From NCBI GenBank assembly GCA_036496585.1, contig DASXLB010000072.1, forward strand, positions 57,596-121,595: 64,000 nucleotides of DNA. Reading direction: 5' to 3'. The DNA comes from Vicinamibacterales bacterium. GTDB taxonomy: Bacteria > Acidobacteriota > Vicinamibacteria > Vicinamibacterales > 2-12-FULL-66-21. Both the position numbers and the translations under genes were made by a program. Positions within the stretch are counted from its first letter, which is position 1, and every line of letters starts with the position of its first letter. Below the pieces are notes generated by a model. The model was not told where the DNA came from and ran no database searches. It was given only the letters and a program-made list of their open reading frames with translations. Of this stretch, positions 55,211 through 63,521 are shown one piece after another.

Positions 55211-57232
55211 CTACTGATTGGTGGCTTTCTTGCCCGCCGCGCCGTTCATCCGCTTCAAGCTCTGCTGGTAGTTCTGGATGGCATCCATCAGCGCCTGCGC
55301 GATCTGCTGCTTATAGGCCGCCGTCTTCAGCATCGCGGCGTCCTGCCTGTTGGTGACGAACGAGATCTCGGCGAGCACACTCGGCATCACCGCCCCGATC
55401 AGCACGACGAACGGCGCCTGCTTGACCCCGAGGTCGCGCAGCGTCTTGTTCTTCGCGGCGAGTTGCCGGGCCATCGACTTCTGCACGCTATCGGCGAACT
55501 CGCGCGATTCATTGCTCTTGTCGTGCAGCGCGATCGCTTTCACGATGTCGGGCAGGCTGTGCATCGGCTGTCCCGAGGCGGCGTTCTCGCGCGCGGCGAC
55601 CGATTCGGCCTCGGGGTTGGTCGCAAAATTCAGATAGTAGGTTTCGATGCCGTGCGCCTGCGGGTTGCGGCTGGCGTTCGCGTGAATCGACAGGAACAGA
55701 TCCGCCGACTCGCGGTTGGCGATCGCCGTCCGTTCTTCGAGCGGGATGAACACGTCGGTGTCGCGGGTCATCACCACGTCGATGTCGGCCTTTTCGAGAA
55801 GGGCGCGCAGCCGCAGCGCCACGTCGAGGGTCAGTTCCGCCTCGTTGATGCCGTTGCCGTGCGCGCCAGGATCGTGGCCGCCGTGGCCGGCGTCGATGAC
55901 GACGCGTCCGACGCTCAGGCCCAGCTGGCGCGAGAGCGAGAACGAGCCGTTGGAATTGGCGGCCGGTGCCGCGGGTGTCAACGACGCGCGCGCCGGCTTC
56001 GACGGCAGCGGCCTTGGCTCGTTCGATTTCGGCTCGCTCCTGTCGCTGACCGCCGGTCTGGCGTCGGCGCGATCCATCGGCGCCGGCCCCTTGACCTCCG
56101 GACGTTCAACGGCTGGCGGCGGGGCGGGAAGCGTTGCCTTCGCCACCGTCGAGACCGGCATGGCGAGCGGTTCTCCCTTCGGCAGCGGCGGCACCGGCGG
56201 GGCAGTGAAGACGGCGGCCAAGGCCCTGGTCGGTGCGGGAGTGGGCGGCCCCGCGGCGTTCCGGACGGTCTTCGACGCCGCCATGCCGGTCGTCGCGGCC
56301 GGTCCGGCCTCGGCGGTGCCGGTGGCGCGTTGCAGGTCGATCACCAGACGATACGGCCCGTACAGCGGATAGACCGTGTACTCGCCGACACCATCCAGGT
56401 CGACGACCAGCCGCGTCGTGTTCTGCGGATGGCGGCCGAGGCGAATCTCTCTCACGAGGTTGTCGTCGAACTTCAGGGACGCGTCCTGCAGCGCCGGCAC
56501 GGTCTTGACGTTCTTCAGGTCGAAGAACAGCCGCCGCGGATTGGCGATCTCTTCCTGGTGATAGGCGATCTCGCCCTCGAGCTCGACCGTCAACCGGACG
56601 CCATCGGGCAGCACGGTGCGCTTGACCTCCCTGAGCACGGTCACCCCCGCCGCCCCTGGATCGGATCGTGATTTTTGCGAGCCGGGACTGGCGGTCGTCG
56701 CTCCCGCCGATATCGGCGGGCCTTTCGCCGCAGGCGGCGGTACGGTGGCGCCGGACGGCGTCGACTTCGGATCGAGATCCGACACCGGCGCCGGCGGAGC
56801 CGCGGGGGCGCTCGCGGCGGGTGCCGTGGGGACGCTGTCGCTCAGATCCGTCAGCGCCGCGGGGACCCGCGCCACCAGCGTGCTCGACGGATACTGCGTC
56901 GTGAGTAGTGTCAGCAGGCGGGTCGCCGTCTTTCGGTCGGTCTCGTCGCCGAAGCGCTGATAGGCGAGCGCGGCCAGATTGCCGGCCTGCCAGAGCGCGT
57001 TGTCGGAGTAGCCGCTGGTCGGATGCCGGCGGACCAGCCCCTCGTACAACGCAATCACGCGTCGCATCTGCGGCAGCGTGGGGTGAGCGGCGGCATCGCG
57101 CACCAGCCGCTCCTGTGCCAGCGCGCGTGCATACGCCTCGCGCGGCGTGTCTGGGCCACCGGCTGCCGACAGCAGCGTGACAGAAGCCACGCTGGCAGCG
57201 ACGACGAGCACGCCGAAGAATCGGAGTTTCAT
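55211..57232 (-). CDS. N-acetylmuramoyl-L-alanine amidase (AMIN plus Amidase_3)
   Basis: 673 residues. Signal peptide (1-24), an N-terminal helical TPR-like region (about 28-130), an AMIN domain (about 200-305, VKRTVLPDGVRLTVELEGEI), a Pro/Ala-rich linker, and Amidase_3 from about 435. Zinc ligands His450 (DAGHGGHD), Glu465 (INEAEL) and His517 (SIHAN), and catalytic Glu622 (AEISF) are intact. It cleaves the peptide from glycan strands during cell separation. It sits 9 bases after ftsK, pairing chromosome translocation with septal wall splitting. Confidence 0.93.
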   Translation of the reverse strand: MKLRFFGVLVVAASVASVTLLSAAGGPDTPREAYARALAQERLVRDAAAHPTLPQMRRVIALYEGLVRRHPTSGYSDNALWQAGNLAALAYQRFGDETDRKTATRLLTLLTTQYPSSTLVARVPAALTDLSDSVPTAPAASAPAAPPAPVSDLDPKSTPSGATVPPPAAKGPPISAGATTASPGSQKSRSDPGAAGVTVLREVKRTVLPDGVRLTVELEGEIAYHQEEIANPRRLFFDLKNVKTVPALQDASLKFDDNLVREIRLGRHPQNTTRLVVDLDGVGEYTVYPLYGPYRLVIDLQRATGTAEAGPAATTGMAASKTVRNAAGPPTPAPTRALAAVFTAPPVPPLPKGEPLAMPVSTVAKATLPAPPPAVERPEVKGPAPMDRADARPAVSDRSEPKSNEPRPLPSKPARASLTPAAPAANSNGSFSLSRQLGLSVGRVVIDAGHGGHDPGAHGNGINEAELTLDVALRLRALLEKADIDVVMTRDTDVFIPLEERTAIANRESADLFLSIHANASRNPQAHGIETYYLNFATNPEAESVAARENAASGQPMHSLPDIVKAIALHDKSNESREFADSVQKSMARQLAAKNKTLRDLGVKQAPFVVLIGAVMPSVLAEISFVTNRQDAAMLKTAAYKQQIAQALMDAIQNYQQSLKRMNGAAGKKATNQ

Positions 57233-57241
57233 ACAGTCCGC

Positions 57242-59734
57242 CTATCGAAGCTGTGCGTCCACTTCGTCGAAGTATTCCTTCTTGACCAGCACCTCGCGCG
57301 GCTTCCCGCCGGCTGCCGCGGAGACGAGGCCGTCCATTTCCATCATGTCGACCAGCCGCGCGGCGCGGCTGAAGCCGATGCGCAGCCGCCGTTGCAGGTA
57401 CGAGATCGACGCCTGTCCGCTCGACACGACGATGCGCGCCGCCTCGTCGTAGAGCTCGTCTTTCTCGAACTCGATCTGCGCCTGCGCGCCCTTCTCGTCC
57501 GCCGTCACCGTGGTGTCGTAGGTGGGCTTGCCCTGTTTGCGCAGGAAACTCGCCAGCCGAGCGCTCTCCTGCTCCGAGATGTACGGACCGTGCAGCCGCA
57601 CCAGCCGCGAGGAGGCCGGCGGCAGATAGAGCATGTCCCCCTTGCCGAGCAGCTGCTCGGCGCCGTTGCCGTCGAGGATCGTCCGCGAATCGATCTTCGT
57701 GGTGACCCGGAACGAGATGCGGGCGGGCATGTTGGCCTTGATCAAGCCGGTGATGACGTCGACCGACGGCCGCTGCGTCGCGAGCACGAGGTGGATGCCG
57801 ATCGCCCGCGCCATCTGCGCCAGCCGGGCGATCGATTCCTCGACCTCGTTGCCGGCGACCATCATGAGATCGGCGAGCTCGTCGATGAGGACGACGATGT
57901 AGGGGAGAGGCTTCACCTCGTTGCCCTTCTCGTCGAAGACCGGCTCGCCCGGCTTCGTCTCCGCCTGCATCGCGCGGACGTTGCGGTTGAATTGCTCGAT
58001 GTTGCGGACGCCGAAGGCCGCCAGCGTCTTGTAACGCTCCTCCATCTCGCGCACGGCCCAGCGCAGCGCGTTCGCCGCCAGCTTGGGATCCATCACCACT
58101 GGCGTCAGCAGATGCGGGATGTCCTCGTACATGCCCAGCTCGAGGCGCTTGGGATCGACCATGATGAAGCGCACGTCGTCAGGTGTCGCGCGCATCAGGA
58201 TGCTGGTGATCATCGCGTTGACGCTCACCGACTTGCCGGCGCCCGTCGATCCCGCGATCAGCAGGTGGGGCATCGTCGCCAGGTCGCTCACGAAGGGCTC
58301 GCCATGGATGGTCTTGCCCATCGCGAGGGTGAGCTTCGAGGGAGAGCGCTTGTAGGCGTCGGACTCGAGCAGCTCGCGGAGCGAGATGGCTTCGCGATTC
58401 GGGTTGGGGATCTGGATGCCGACCGTGGACTTTCCGGGGATGCGGTCGATGATCACCGACTCGGCCTCCATCGCCAGGCACAGGTCGTCGGCGAGGCCGG
58501 TGATCTTGCTGTATTTCACGCCCGCGTCCGGTTTGAACTCGTAGGTGGTGACGACCGGTCCCGGATGAATCTGCACGACCGTGCCTTCGACCGAGAACTC
58601 GCGGCACTTCTCCTCGAGCAGGCGCGCGCCGTCCATCAACTGGCGCTCGTCGATCTTCCGCTCTCCCTTGGGGGCGTCGAGCAGCGAGTTCGGCGGCAGC
58701 GCGAACGCGCCTTTGCGCCGTTCTACCTTCTCCGGATCGGTCAGTGGCAGCGCCATCTCCCGATCGGCCGGGTCGGGGATAGCGGCGGGCACCGGCTTTC
58801 TGATCGCCGGCGGCGTCGGCTTCGACGAGGCCGCTTTCAAGGCCGCGGCGGCAGCGGTGACCAGAGCGGCGGTCTTCGACCTGGATGTGGCGGCAGGGCC
58901 CGCCTGGACCGGTGCACCGCGGGCAGGCTCGCGGACGGCCGATCGCGCCGCATCCGCCGAAGGCACGCGCGCCGCATCGCCGCCGGCGGCGGCCGAATTG
59001 AGCCGCGCCAGGAACGGGGGCGGCATCTCCTTCGTGTCCCGCTCCTTCGCGTCCTTCGCCTCCTTCGTGTCCTTTCCCTTCGTGTCCTTCCCCCCTAGAT
59101 GTTTGCGGAGCACTTCCTGGCGCTCTTCCTCCCGAACCTTCGACTCCTTGCGTTGCTGGCGGGCGTCCTGCATCGCTGCCCATCGTTCCTTGGCCACCTG
59201 CGCAAGTGAGGCGAACAGCCGCCCGAACGAGAAGTGGGTCGACAGGATGATCGCGGCGAAGAGCAGCGTCAGGATCAGGATGATCGAGCCGGTCCGGTTG
59301 AGGTAGTCGGCCAGGAAAGCCGCGAGCCTGTCGCCGGTCACGCCGCCAGCGCGGAACTCCTTGCCGCCGACGTCGAGGGCGCCGAAGGCCAGCGACAGGA
59401 ACGACGAAAAGCACCCGAGGAGCAGCGCGGCGCCGGCGAGTTTCGTGTATGCGGCATCGACGGCGCGGCACCAGAAGTAATGCCACCCGGCGACCACCAG
59501 GACCAGCGGGATCAGATACGCGGCGTAGCCGAGGAGCTGGTACGACAGCTCGCCGACGAACGCGCCGACGCGTCCGGCGAAGTTCGCCGGGGCCGCATCC
59601 GAGCCGGTGTTGAAGAACCACACCGGGTCCGACGCGCTGTAGCTGGCCAGCGAGATGAGCCAGATGAGCGCCGCGGCGAACAGCGCCACCCCCAGAAATT
59701 CGCTGACGCGCCGCGACAGGCCAGTCGGCGCCAT
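57242..59734 (-). CDS. ftsK: DNA translocase FtsK/SpoIIIE
   Basis: 830 residues. Four N-terminal TM helices (about 15-190), a charged linker with repeated KDTK/AKDAK units (about 215-235), an Ala/Pro-rich stretch, then the motor: alpha/beta domains with Walker A AGSTGAGKSVSVNAM and Walker B IVVLIDELADLMM. The C-terminal gamma winged helix (ARIVVSSGQASISYLQRRLR) reads polar DNA sequences. Its ATG shares one base with the RNase J stop (TGATG). Confidence 0.95.
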   Translation of the reverse strand: MAPTGLSRRVSEFLGVALFAAALIWLISLASYSASDPVWFFNTGSDAAPANFAGRVGAFVGELSYQLLGYAAYLIPLVLVVAGWHYFWCRAVDAAYTKLAGAALLLGCFSSFLSLAFGALDVGGKEFRAGGVTGDRLAAFLADYLNRTGSIILILTLLFAAIILSTHFSFGRLFASLAQVAKERWAAMQDARQQRKESKVREEERQEVLRKHLGGKDTKGKDTKEAKDAKERDTKEMPPPFLARLNSAAAGGDAARVPSADAARSAVREPARGAPVQAGPAATSRSKTAALVTAAAAALKAASSKPTPPAIRKPVPAAIPDPADREMALPLTDPEKVERRKGAFALPPNSLLDAPKGERKIDERQLMDGARLLEEKCREFSVEGTVVQIHPGPVVTTYEFKPDAGVKYSKITGLADDLCLAMEAESVIIDRIPGKSTVGIQIPNPNREAISLRELLESDAYKRSPSKLTLAMGKTIHGEPFVSDLATMPHLLIAGSTGAGKSVSVNAMITSILMRATPDDVRFIMVDPKRLELGMYEDIPHLLTPVVMDPKLAANALRWAVREMEERYKTLAAFGVRNIEQFNRNVRAMQAETKPGEPVFDEKGNEVKPLPYIVVLIDELADLMMVAGNEVEESIARLAQMARAIGIHLVLATQRPSVDVITGLIKANMPARISFRVTTKIDSRTILDGNGAEQLLGKGDMLYLPPASSRLVRLHGPYISEQESARLASFLRKQGKPTYDTTVTADEKGAQAQIEFEKDELYDEAARIVVSSGQASISYLQRRLRIGFSRAARLVDMMEMDGLVSAAAGGKPREVLVKKEYFDEVDAQLR

Positions 59735-61407
59735 CAGATCTCCATGACCACCGGCAGGACGAACGGCCGGAGCCCGGAACGCTTGCGGAAGAACCGCTGC
59801 AGGTCCACTCGAATCTTCTCCTTGATCAACCCGGGGTCCGTGCGTTCCTCGAGGCTCGCCCCGTCGATCGCCGCCCCCACCAGACCCGGAATCTCCTTCA
59901 GCAGCGCCTCGGTCCGGGCATCCAATACGAACCCGCGCGTGATCACATCGGGCGTTTCCTCGAGCGCTCCCGACTGGCGGCTGATCGCCACGACCGGCAC
60001 CACCAGCCCGTCGCCCGCCAGATGGCGGCGGTCGCGGAGCACCTCGTCGCCAACCTCGCCGCTCCGGGTCCCGTCGATCAGCGTCCGTCCGGACGGCACT
60101 TTTTCGACGATCCGGGCTCCCTCGGCGTCCACCCGGATGCGGTCCCCGTTCTCTGCCAGCACGACCTTAGTACCGGGGGACGCCATCTTCGCCACCGCGG
60201 CGTGACGGGCCAGTTGCCGGTACTCTCCATGTATCGGAACGAAGTAGCGCGGTCTGACCAGGGCGAGCATCAGTTTGAGCTCTTCCTCGCTGCCATGCCC
60301 CGACACGTGGACGTGCTTGATGCCTTCGTAGACGATCTCGGCGCCCCGCCGGGCCAGATGGTTCATGACCCTCCCGATCGCCTTCTCGTTGCCCGGGATC
60401 TCGCGTGCCGAGAACACCACCACGTCATCGGGATCGACCTTGGCGTACCGGTGATCGTCGATGGCGATGCGGGGCAGCGCCGCCTGGGGTTCCCCCTGCG
60501 ATCCCGTGCAGATGCAGACGACGTCCTGCGACGGATACTCGCGAATCTCGCTGTCTCGGATCTGTACGCCAGGGGGGATCCGGAGGAAGCCAAGCCGCTG
60601 GGCGATCTGGGTGTTGTCGATCACGCCGCGCCCGACGAACGCCACCTTGCGGTCGAACTGGTCGGCGAGATCCACCAGGATTTGCATCCTGTGGAGGCTC
60701 GACGAGAACAGCGCGACGATGATCCGGCCGCGGGCGCTCGAGTAGATCTCCTCGAAACCGTCCGTCACGTCGCGCTCGGAGCCGCTGAATCCCTTGCGCT
60801 CGATGTTGGTGCTGTCGCCCAACATGATCAGCACCCCCTGCGAGCCCAGCTCAGCAAAGCGGTGCAGGTCCATCGGGGCGCCGTCGAGGGGGGTCTGGTC
60901 GATCTTGAAATCGCCGGTGTGCAGGACGACCCCGGCAGGCGTGTGGATGGCGACGGCGGCGCAGTCGGGCATGCTGTGGGTCACGCGGAGGAACTCGAGC
61001 GTGAAGCTGCCGACGTCGATTCTCTGTCGCGGCGTGACTTCGATCAGCTGGGTCGTGCTGTCGGGTGCCCGCGATTCGAGCTTTCCCTCGAGCAGCGCCA
61101 GGGTCAGCTTGGTGCCATAGATCGGTCCGTCGATGTAGGGAAGGACGTGCGGCACCGCGCCGATGTGGTCCTCGTGACCGTGCGTCAGCACCAGCGCCTG
61201 GATCCGGTACTTCTGCAGCGGGCGCAGGTCGGGAATGATGAGGTCCACGCCAAGCAGGTCGGGCTCGGGGAACATCACGCCCGCATCGACGAGAATCGCC
61301 GTCTCGCCGCAAGCCACGAGCATCATGTTCATGCCGAAGTCGCCGAGCCCGCCGAGCGGGATCAGATCGAGCGGTGGCACACCCGTCGTTTCCGAACCGT
61401 TGAGCAA
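59734..61407 (-). CDS. rnj: Ribonuclease J
   Basis: 557 residues from a TTG; a GTG at 61380 (V-PPLDLIPLGG) is an equally good start giving 548 residues. Metallo-beta-lactamase/beta-CASP enzyme: metal motif HGHEDH (76-81), the beta-CASP segment and a conserved HVSGHGSEEEL. The C-terminal domain follows from about residue 440. It has 5'-exo and endonuclease activity on RNA. It overlaps ftsK and has its own extended -10 promoter and a hairpin-T tract in the leader. Confidence 0.93.
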   Translation of the reverse strand: MLNGSETTGVPPLDLIPLGGLGDFGMNMMLVACGETAILVDAGVMFPEPDLLGVDLIIPDLRPLQKYRIQALVLTHGHEDHIGAVPHVLPYIDGPIYGTKLTLALLEGKLESRAPDSTTQLIEVTPRQRIDVGSFTLEFLRVTHSMPDCAAVAIHTPAGVVLHTGDFKIDQTPLDGAPMDLHRFAELGSQGVLIMLGDSTNIERKGFSGSERDVTDGFEEIYSSARGRIIVALFSSSLHRMQILVDLADQFDRKVAFVGRGVIDNTQIAQRLGFLRIPPGVQIRDSEIREYPSQDVVCICTGSQGEPQAALPRIAIDDHRYAKVDPDDVVVFSAREIPGNEKAIGRVMNHLARRGAEIVYEGIKHVHVSGHGSEEELKLMLALVRPRYFVPIHGEYRQLARHAAVAKMASPGTKVVLAENGDRIRVDAEGARIVEKVPSGRTLIDGTRSGEVGDEVLRDRRHLAGDGLVVPVVAISRQSGALEETPDVITRGFVLDARTEALLKEIPGLVGAAIDGASLEERTDPGLIKEKIRVDLQRFFRKRSGLRPFVLPVVMEI

Positions 61408-61430
61408 ACGAGATCCCAGCCTTGAAAGAA

Positions 61431-61463
61431 AGAAAAAAACAACGCGTCGCAGGACACGCCGCG
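61431..61463 (-). terminator. Terminator-like hairpin in the rnj leader
   Basis: On the transcript strand, CGCGGCG and CGACGCG (61463-61457 and 61449-61443) form a 7-base stem with one mismatch around a 7-base loop. It is followed by TT, a G, and seven T (61439-61433). It lies between the -10 at 61530 and the rnj start at 61407, so it could attenuate rnj itself or catch read-through from rsmA. Confidence 0.45.
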
Positions 61464-61529
61464 GCTGGCGCCGCTGAGGAAGCGTGAACCACCGGCCGAC
61501 CGCTGGGACGGCTCGACCGTGACCGGCAG

Positions 61530-61538
61530 ACTATAGCA
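61530..61538 (-). promoter_or_regulatory. Extended -10 promoter of rnj
   Basis: Minus-strand TGCTATAGT (hexamer TATAGT 61535-61530). The leader to the start codon would be about 115 bases, unusually long for this window, and holds the hairpin-T tract at 61431-61463. Confidence 0.5.
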
Positions 61539-61556
61539 CAAGTCCATCTAAACGAT

Positions 61557-62387
61557 TCAGGCCTCGGACTTTAGGCTGCTGACGCAAGCCGCCAGACGGA
61601 GGAGCGATTCGAGATCTAAATTCTCCGGCCGGAGGCGCGGATCGATGGCGGCGGCCTCCAGCGCTCGAGCCGGATCGACACCCGCCTCGGCGGCGAAGGG
61701 ACGCAGCGCGTTCCCCACGGTTTTCCGCCGCTGCATGAACAGGACTCGGACCAGGCGCTCAAACATTGATGTCAGGCCGGCCGGCACCCGCGAGGGAACG
61801 AAGGTCAGGCGCACGAGCGCCGAGTGGACTTTCGGCGCCGGCCGGAAGGCGCCGGGCGGCAGCGTCAGCAGAGGTGTCACGTCTGCCCCCGCGGCGGTCA
61901 GGATGGTGAGGACGCCGTAGTCCTTGGTTCCCGTGGACGCGGCGAGGCGATCGGCGACCTCGCGCTGCAGCATGAGGGCAGCGTCCAGAAACGGCGGCCA
62001 CGCATGGGCCCCCGGAGGAGCGGGCTGTCCGTGCTTTCCGGCCGCAAGCAGCATGAACAGGATCGGCGTCGAGATGTTGTAGGGCAGGTTGCCGGCAATC
62101 CGCAGCGGCCCTCCGGTCGCGTAGCCGGTCAGGTCTGCCTGCAGGATGTCGCCCGTCACGACATCGACGTTCGGCGGCACGATCCGGCGCAGGTCGCCCG
62201 CGAGATCGCGGTCGATCTCGATCGCCGTGACCTGCGACACTTTCGGCGCCAGGCGCAGCGTCAAGGCGCCCGGGCCGGGGCCGATCTCGACGAACCGGTC
62301 CGCCGGCTGCGGTGCGATCGCCTCGACCACCTTCTGGGCCCAGTCGGACACGAGAAAGTGCTGGCCGAAGCGCTTCCGTGGCCGCAC
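61557..62387 (-). CDS. rsmA: 16S rRNA dimethyladenosine transferase (KsgA)
   Basis: 276 residues from GTG at 62387 (VRPRKRFGQHFL, the family N-terminus). The longer open frame to 62510 overlaps the upstream gene. The SAM motif EIGPGPGALTLRL, the catalytic NLPYNIS and the C-terminal helical domain (LFMQRRKTVGNAL) are complete. It dimethylates two adjacent adenines in 16S rRNA helix 45. It lies 8 bases after the HExxH gene. Confidence 0.95.
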   Translation of the reverse strand: MRPRKRFGQHFLVSDWAQKVVEAIAPQPADRFVEIGPGPGALTLRLAPKVSQVTAIEIDRDLAGDLRRIVPPNVDVVTGDILQADLTGYATGGPLRIAGNLPYNISTPILFMLLAAGKHGQPAPPGAHAWPPFLDAALMLQREVADRLAASTGTKDYGVLTILTAAGADVTPLLTLPPGAFRPAPKVHSALVRLTFVPSRVPAGLTSMFERLVRVLFMQRRKTVGNALRPFAAEAGVDPARALEAAAIDPRLRPENLDLESLLRLAACVSSLKSEA

Positions 62388-62395
62388 GCCCCTGC

Positions 62396-62794
62396 TTATT
62401 GGTCCTCGATCGAACGGCCTCGCCAGAACTGCTCCTCGATTTGCTCGATCTCCTCTTCGCTCATCCCGAAGTAGTGTCCGAACTCGTGGATTACCGTTTC
62501 GGCCACGCATTCACGGACGTCGTCCTCGGTGTCACAGGCATCCTCGATGGGAAACTGATAGATCGAAATCCGGTCCGGCAGACTGTTGCCGTGTGCCCAG
62601 CCGCGCTCGGGCAGGGGCGTCCCCTGGTAGAGGCCAAACAGCGTGTCCTCTTCCGGAATCTCCATCTCGTCGAGGAGCTCGTCGGCGGGCTCGTCCTCGA
62701 CAACGACCGCGACGTTCACCATCGCGTCGCGAAATTGCTGGGGAATCATCCTGAGCGCCTCTTCGACCAGGTGTTCGAAGCGTGTCCGGGTCAC
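62396..62794 (-). CDS. Metallopeptidase-family (minimal zincin) protein
   Basis: 132 residues. Start GTG at 62794 was chosen because it forms a GTGA overlap with the nth stop and has GAGGA 5-6 bases upstream; a 14-residue longer ATG frame exists. The zinc motif HEFGHYFGMSEEEIE gives His103, Glu104, His107. The family (formerly DUF1025) has an acidic N-terminal half (VVVEDEPADELLDEME) and LFGLYQGTPL. Substrate unknown. Confidence 0.88.
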   Translation of the reverse strand: MTRTRFEHLVEEALRMIPQQFRDAMVNVAVVVEDEPADELLDEMEIPEEDTLFGLYQGTPLPERGWAHGNSLPDRISIYQFPIEDACDTEDDVRECVAETVIHEFGHYFGMSEEEIEQIEEQFWRGRSIEDQ

Positions 62795-63471
62795 CGCTTC
62801 CTCGATTTCGAGACGACCCGCCTGAAGTAGAGACACTTGTCACTGACGGCGCAGCGATCGCAGAGCGGCTTGGGCTTGCAGATGCGCCGGCCGTGCAGGA
62901 TCAACGTATCGGACGCGACGATCCATTTCTCTGTCGGCAGCGCGCCGCCGAGCTGTCGTTCGACCGCCACCGGGTCGTCGCTTTTCGCAATCCCGATTCG
63001 GTTTGCCACGCGCAGCACGTGCCGATCGACGGGCAGGCCGGGTACGCCCAGTGCGTGCCCGAGGACGACATTGGCGGTCTTGCGGCCGACGCCGGCGAGG
63101 TGGGTGAGTGCGTCCATGTCTGCGGGAATCTGTCCGCCGTGCCGTTCGACGACAGCCCGGGCCATGCCGGAGAGCGACTTCGACTTCGCGCGGAAGAAGC
63201 CGGTCGACTGAATCAGCGGTTCGAGCTCGTCGGTCTTGGCTTTGGAGAGCGCCGCCGCGTCCGGGTAGCGCGTGAAGAGCGCCGGCGTCACCTGATTGAC
63301 ACGCTCGTCGGTGCATTGCGCCGACAGGATCGTCGCGACGAGCAGCTCGTAGGGCGTCGTGTAGTGCAGCTCGGTGTCGGCGCCCGGGTGCTGACGTTCG
63401 AGCGCCTTGAGGATCGCGCGTGTCTCGGCGGACGACTTCGGCGGCTTCGCGGGCTTCGCGGCCTTCGGCAC
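62791..63471 (-). CDS. nth: Endonuclease III
   Basis: 226 residues from GTG. Helix-hairpin-helix with catalytic Lys131 (HLAGVGRKTANVVLG) and Asp149 (LPVDRHVLR). A C-terminal [4Fe-4S] cluster site has four Cys spaced C-x5-C-x2-C-x5-C, one residue less in the first gap than in E. coli Nth. It removes oxidised pyrimidines and cuts abasic sites. First gene of the run to rsmA; the -10 TAGAAT ends 6 bases before the GTG. Confidence 0.95.
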   Translation of the reverse strand: MPKAAKPAKPPKSSAETRAILKALERQHPGADTELHYTTPYELLVATILSAQCTDERVNQVTPALFTRYPDAAALSKAKTDELEPLIQSTGFFRAKSKSLSGMARAVVERHGGQIPADMDALTHLAGVGRKTANVVLGHALGVPGLPVDRHVLRVANRIGIAKSDDPVAVERQLGGALPTEKWIVASDTLILHGRRICKPKPLCDRCAVSDKCLYFRRVVSKSRKR

Positions 63472-63477
63472 CGCTCC

Positions 63478-63483
63478 ATTCTA
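63478..63483 (-). promoter_or_regulatory. -10 box of nth
   Basis: Minus-strand TAGAAT followed by GGAGCG and then the GTG start. GGAG could be a ribosome-binding site only if transcription begins within it, so the transcript is probably leaderless or nearly so. Confidence 0.4.
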
Positions 63484-63521
63484 CCGGGAGCGGCCGCCGG
63501 GACGCTTCGCCCGTCGTGCCA

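Noticed and set aside
57023-59098. 691-codon plus-strand frame opposite ftsK
   Set aside because: Antisense frame kept open by codon bias; no recognisable domain.
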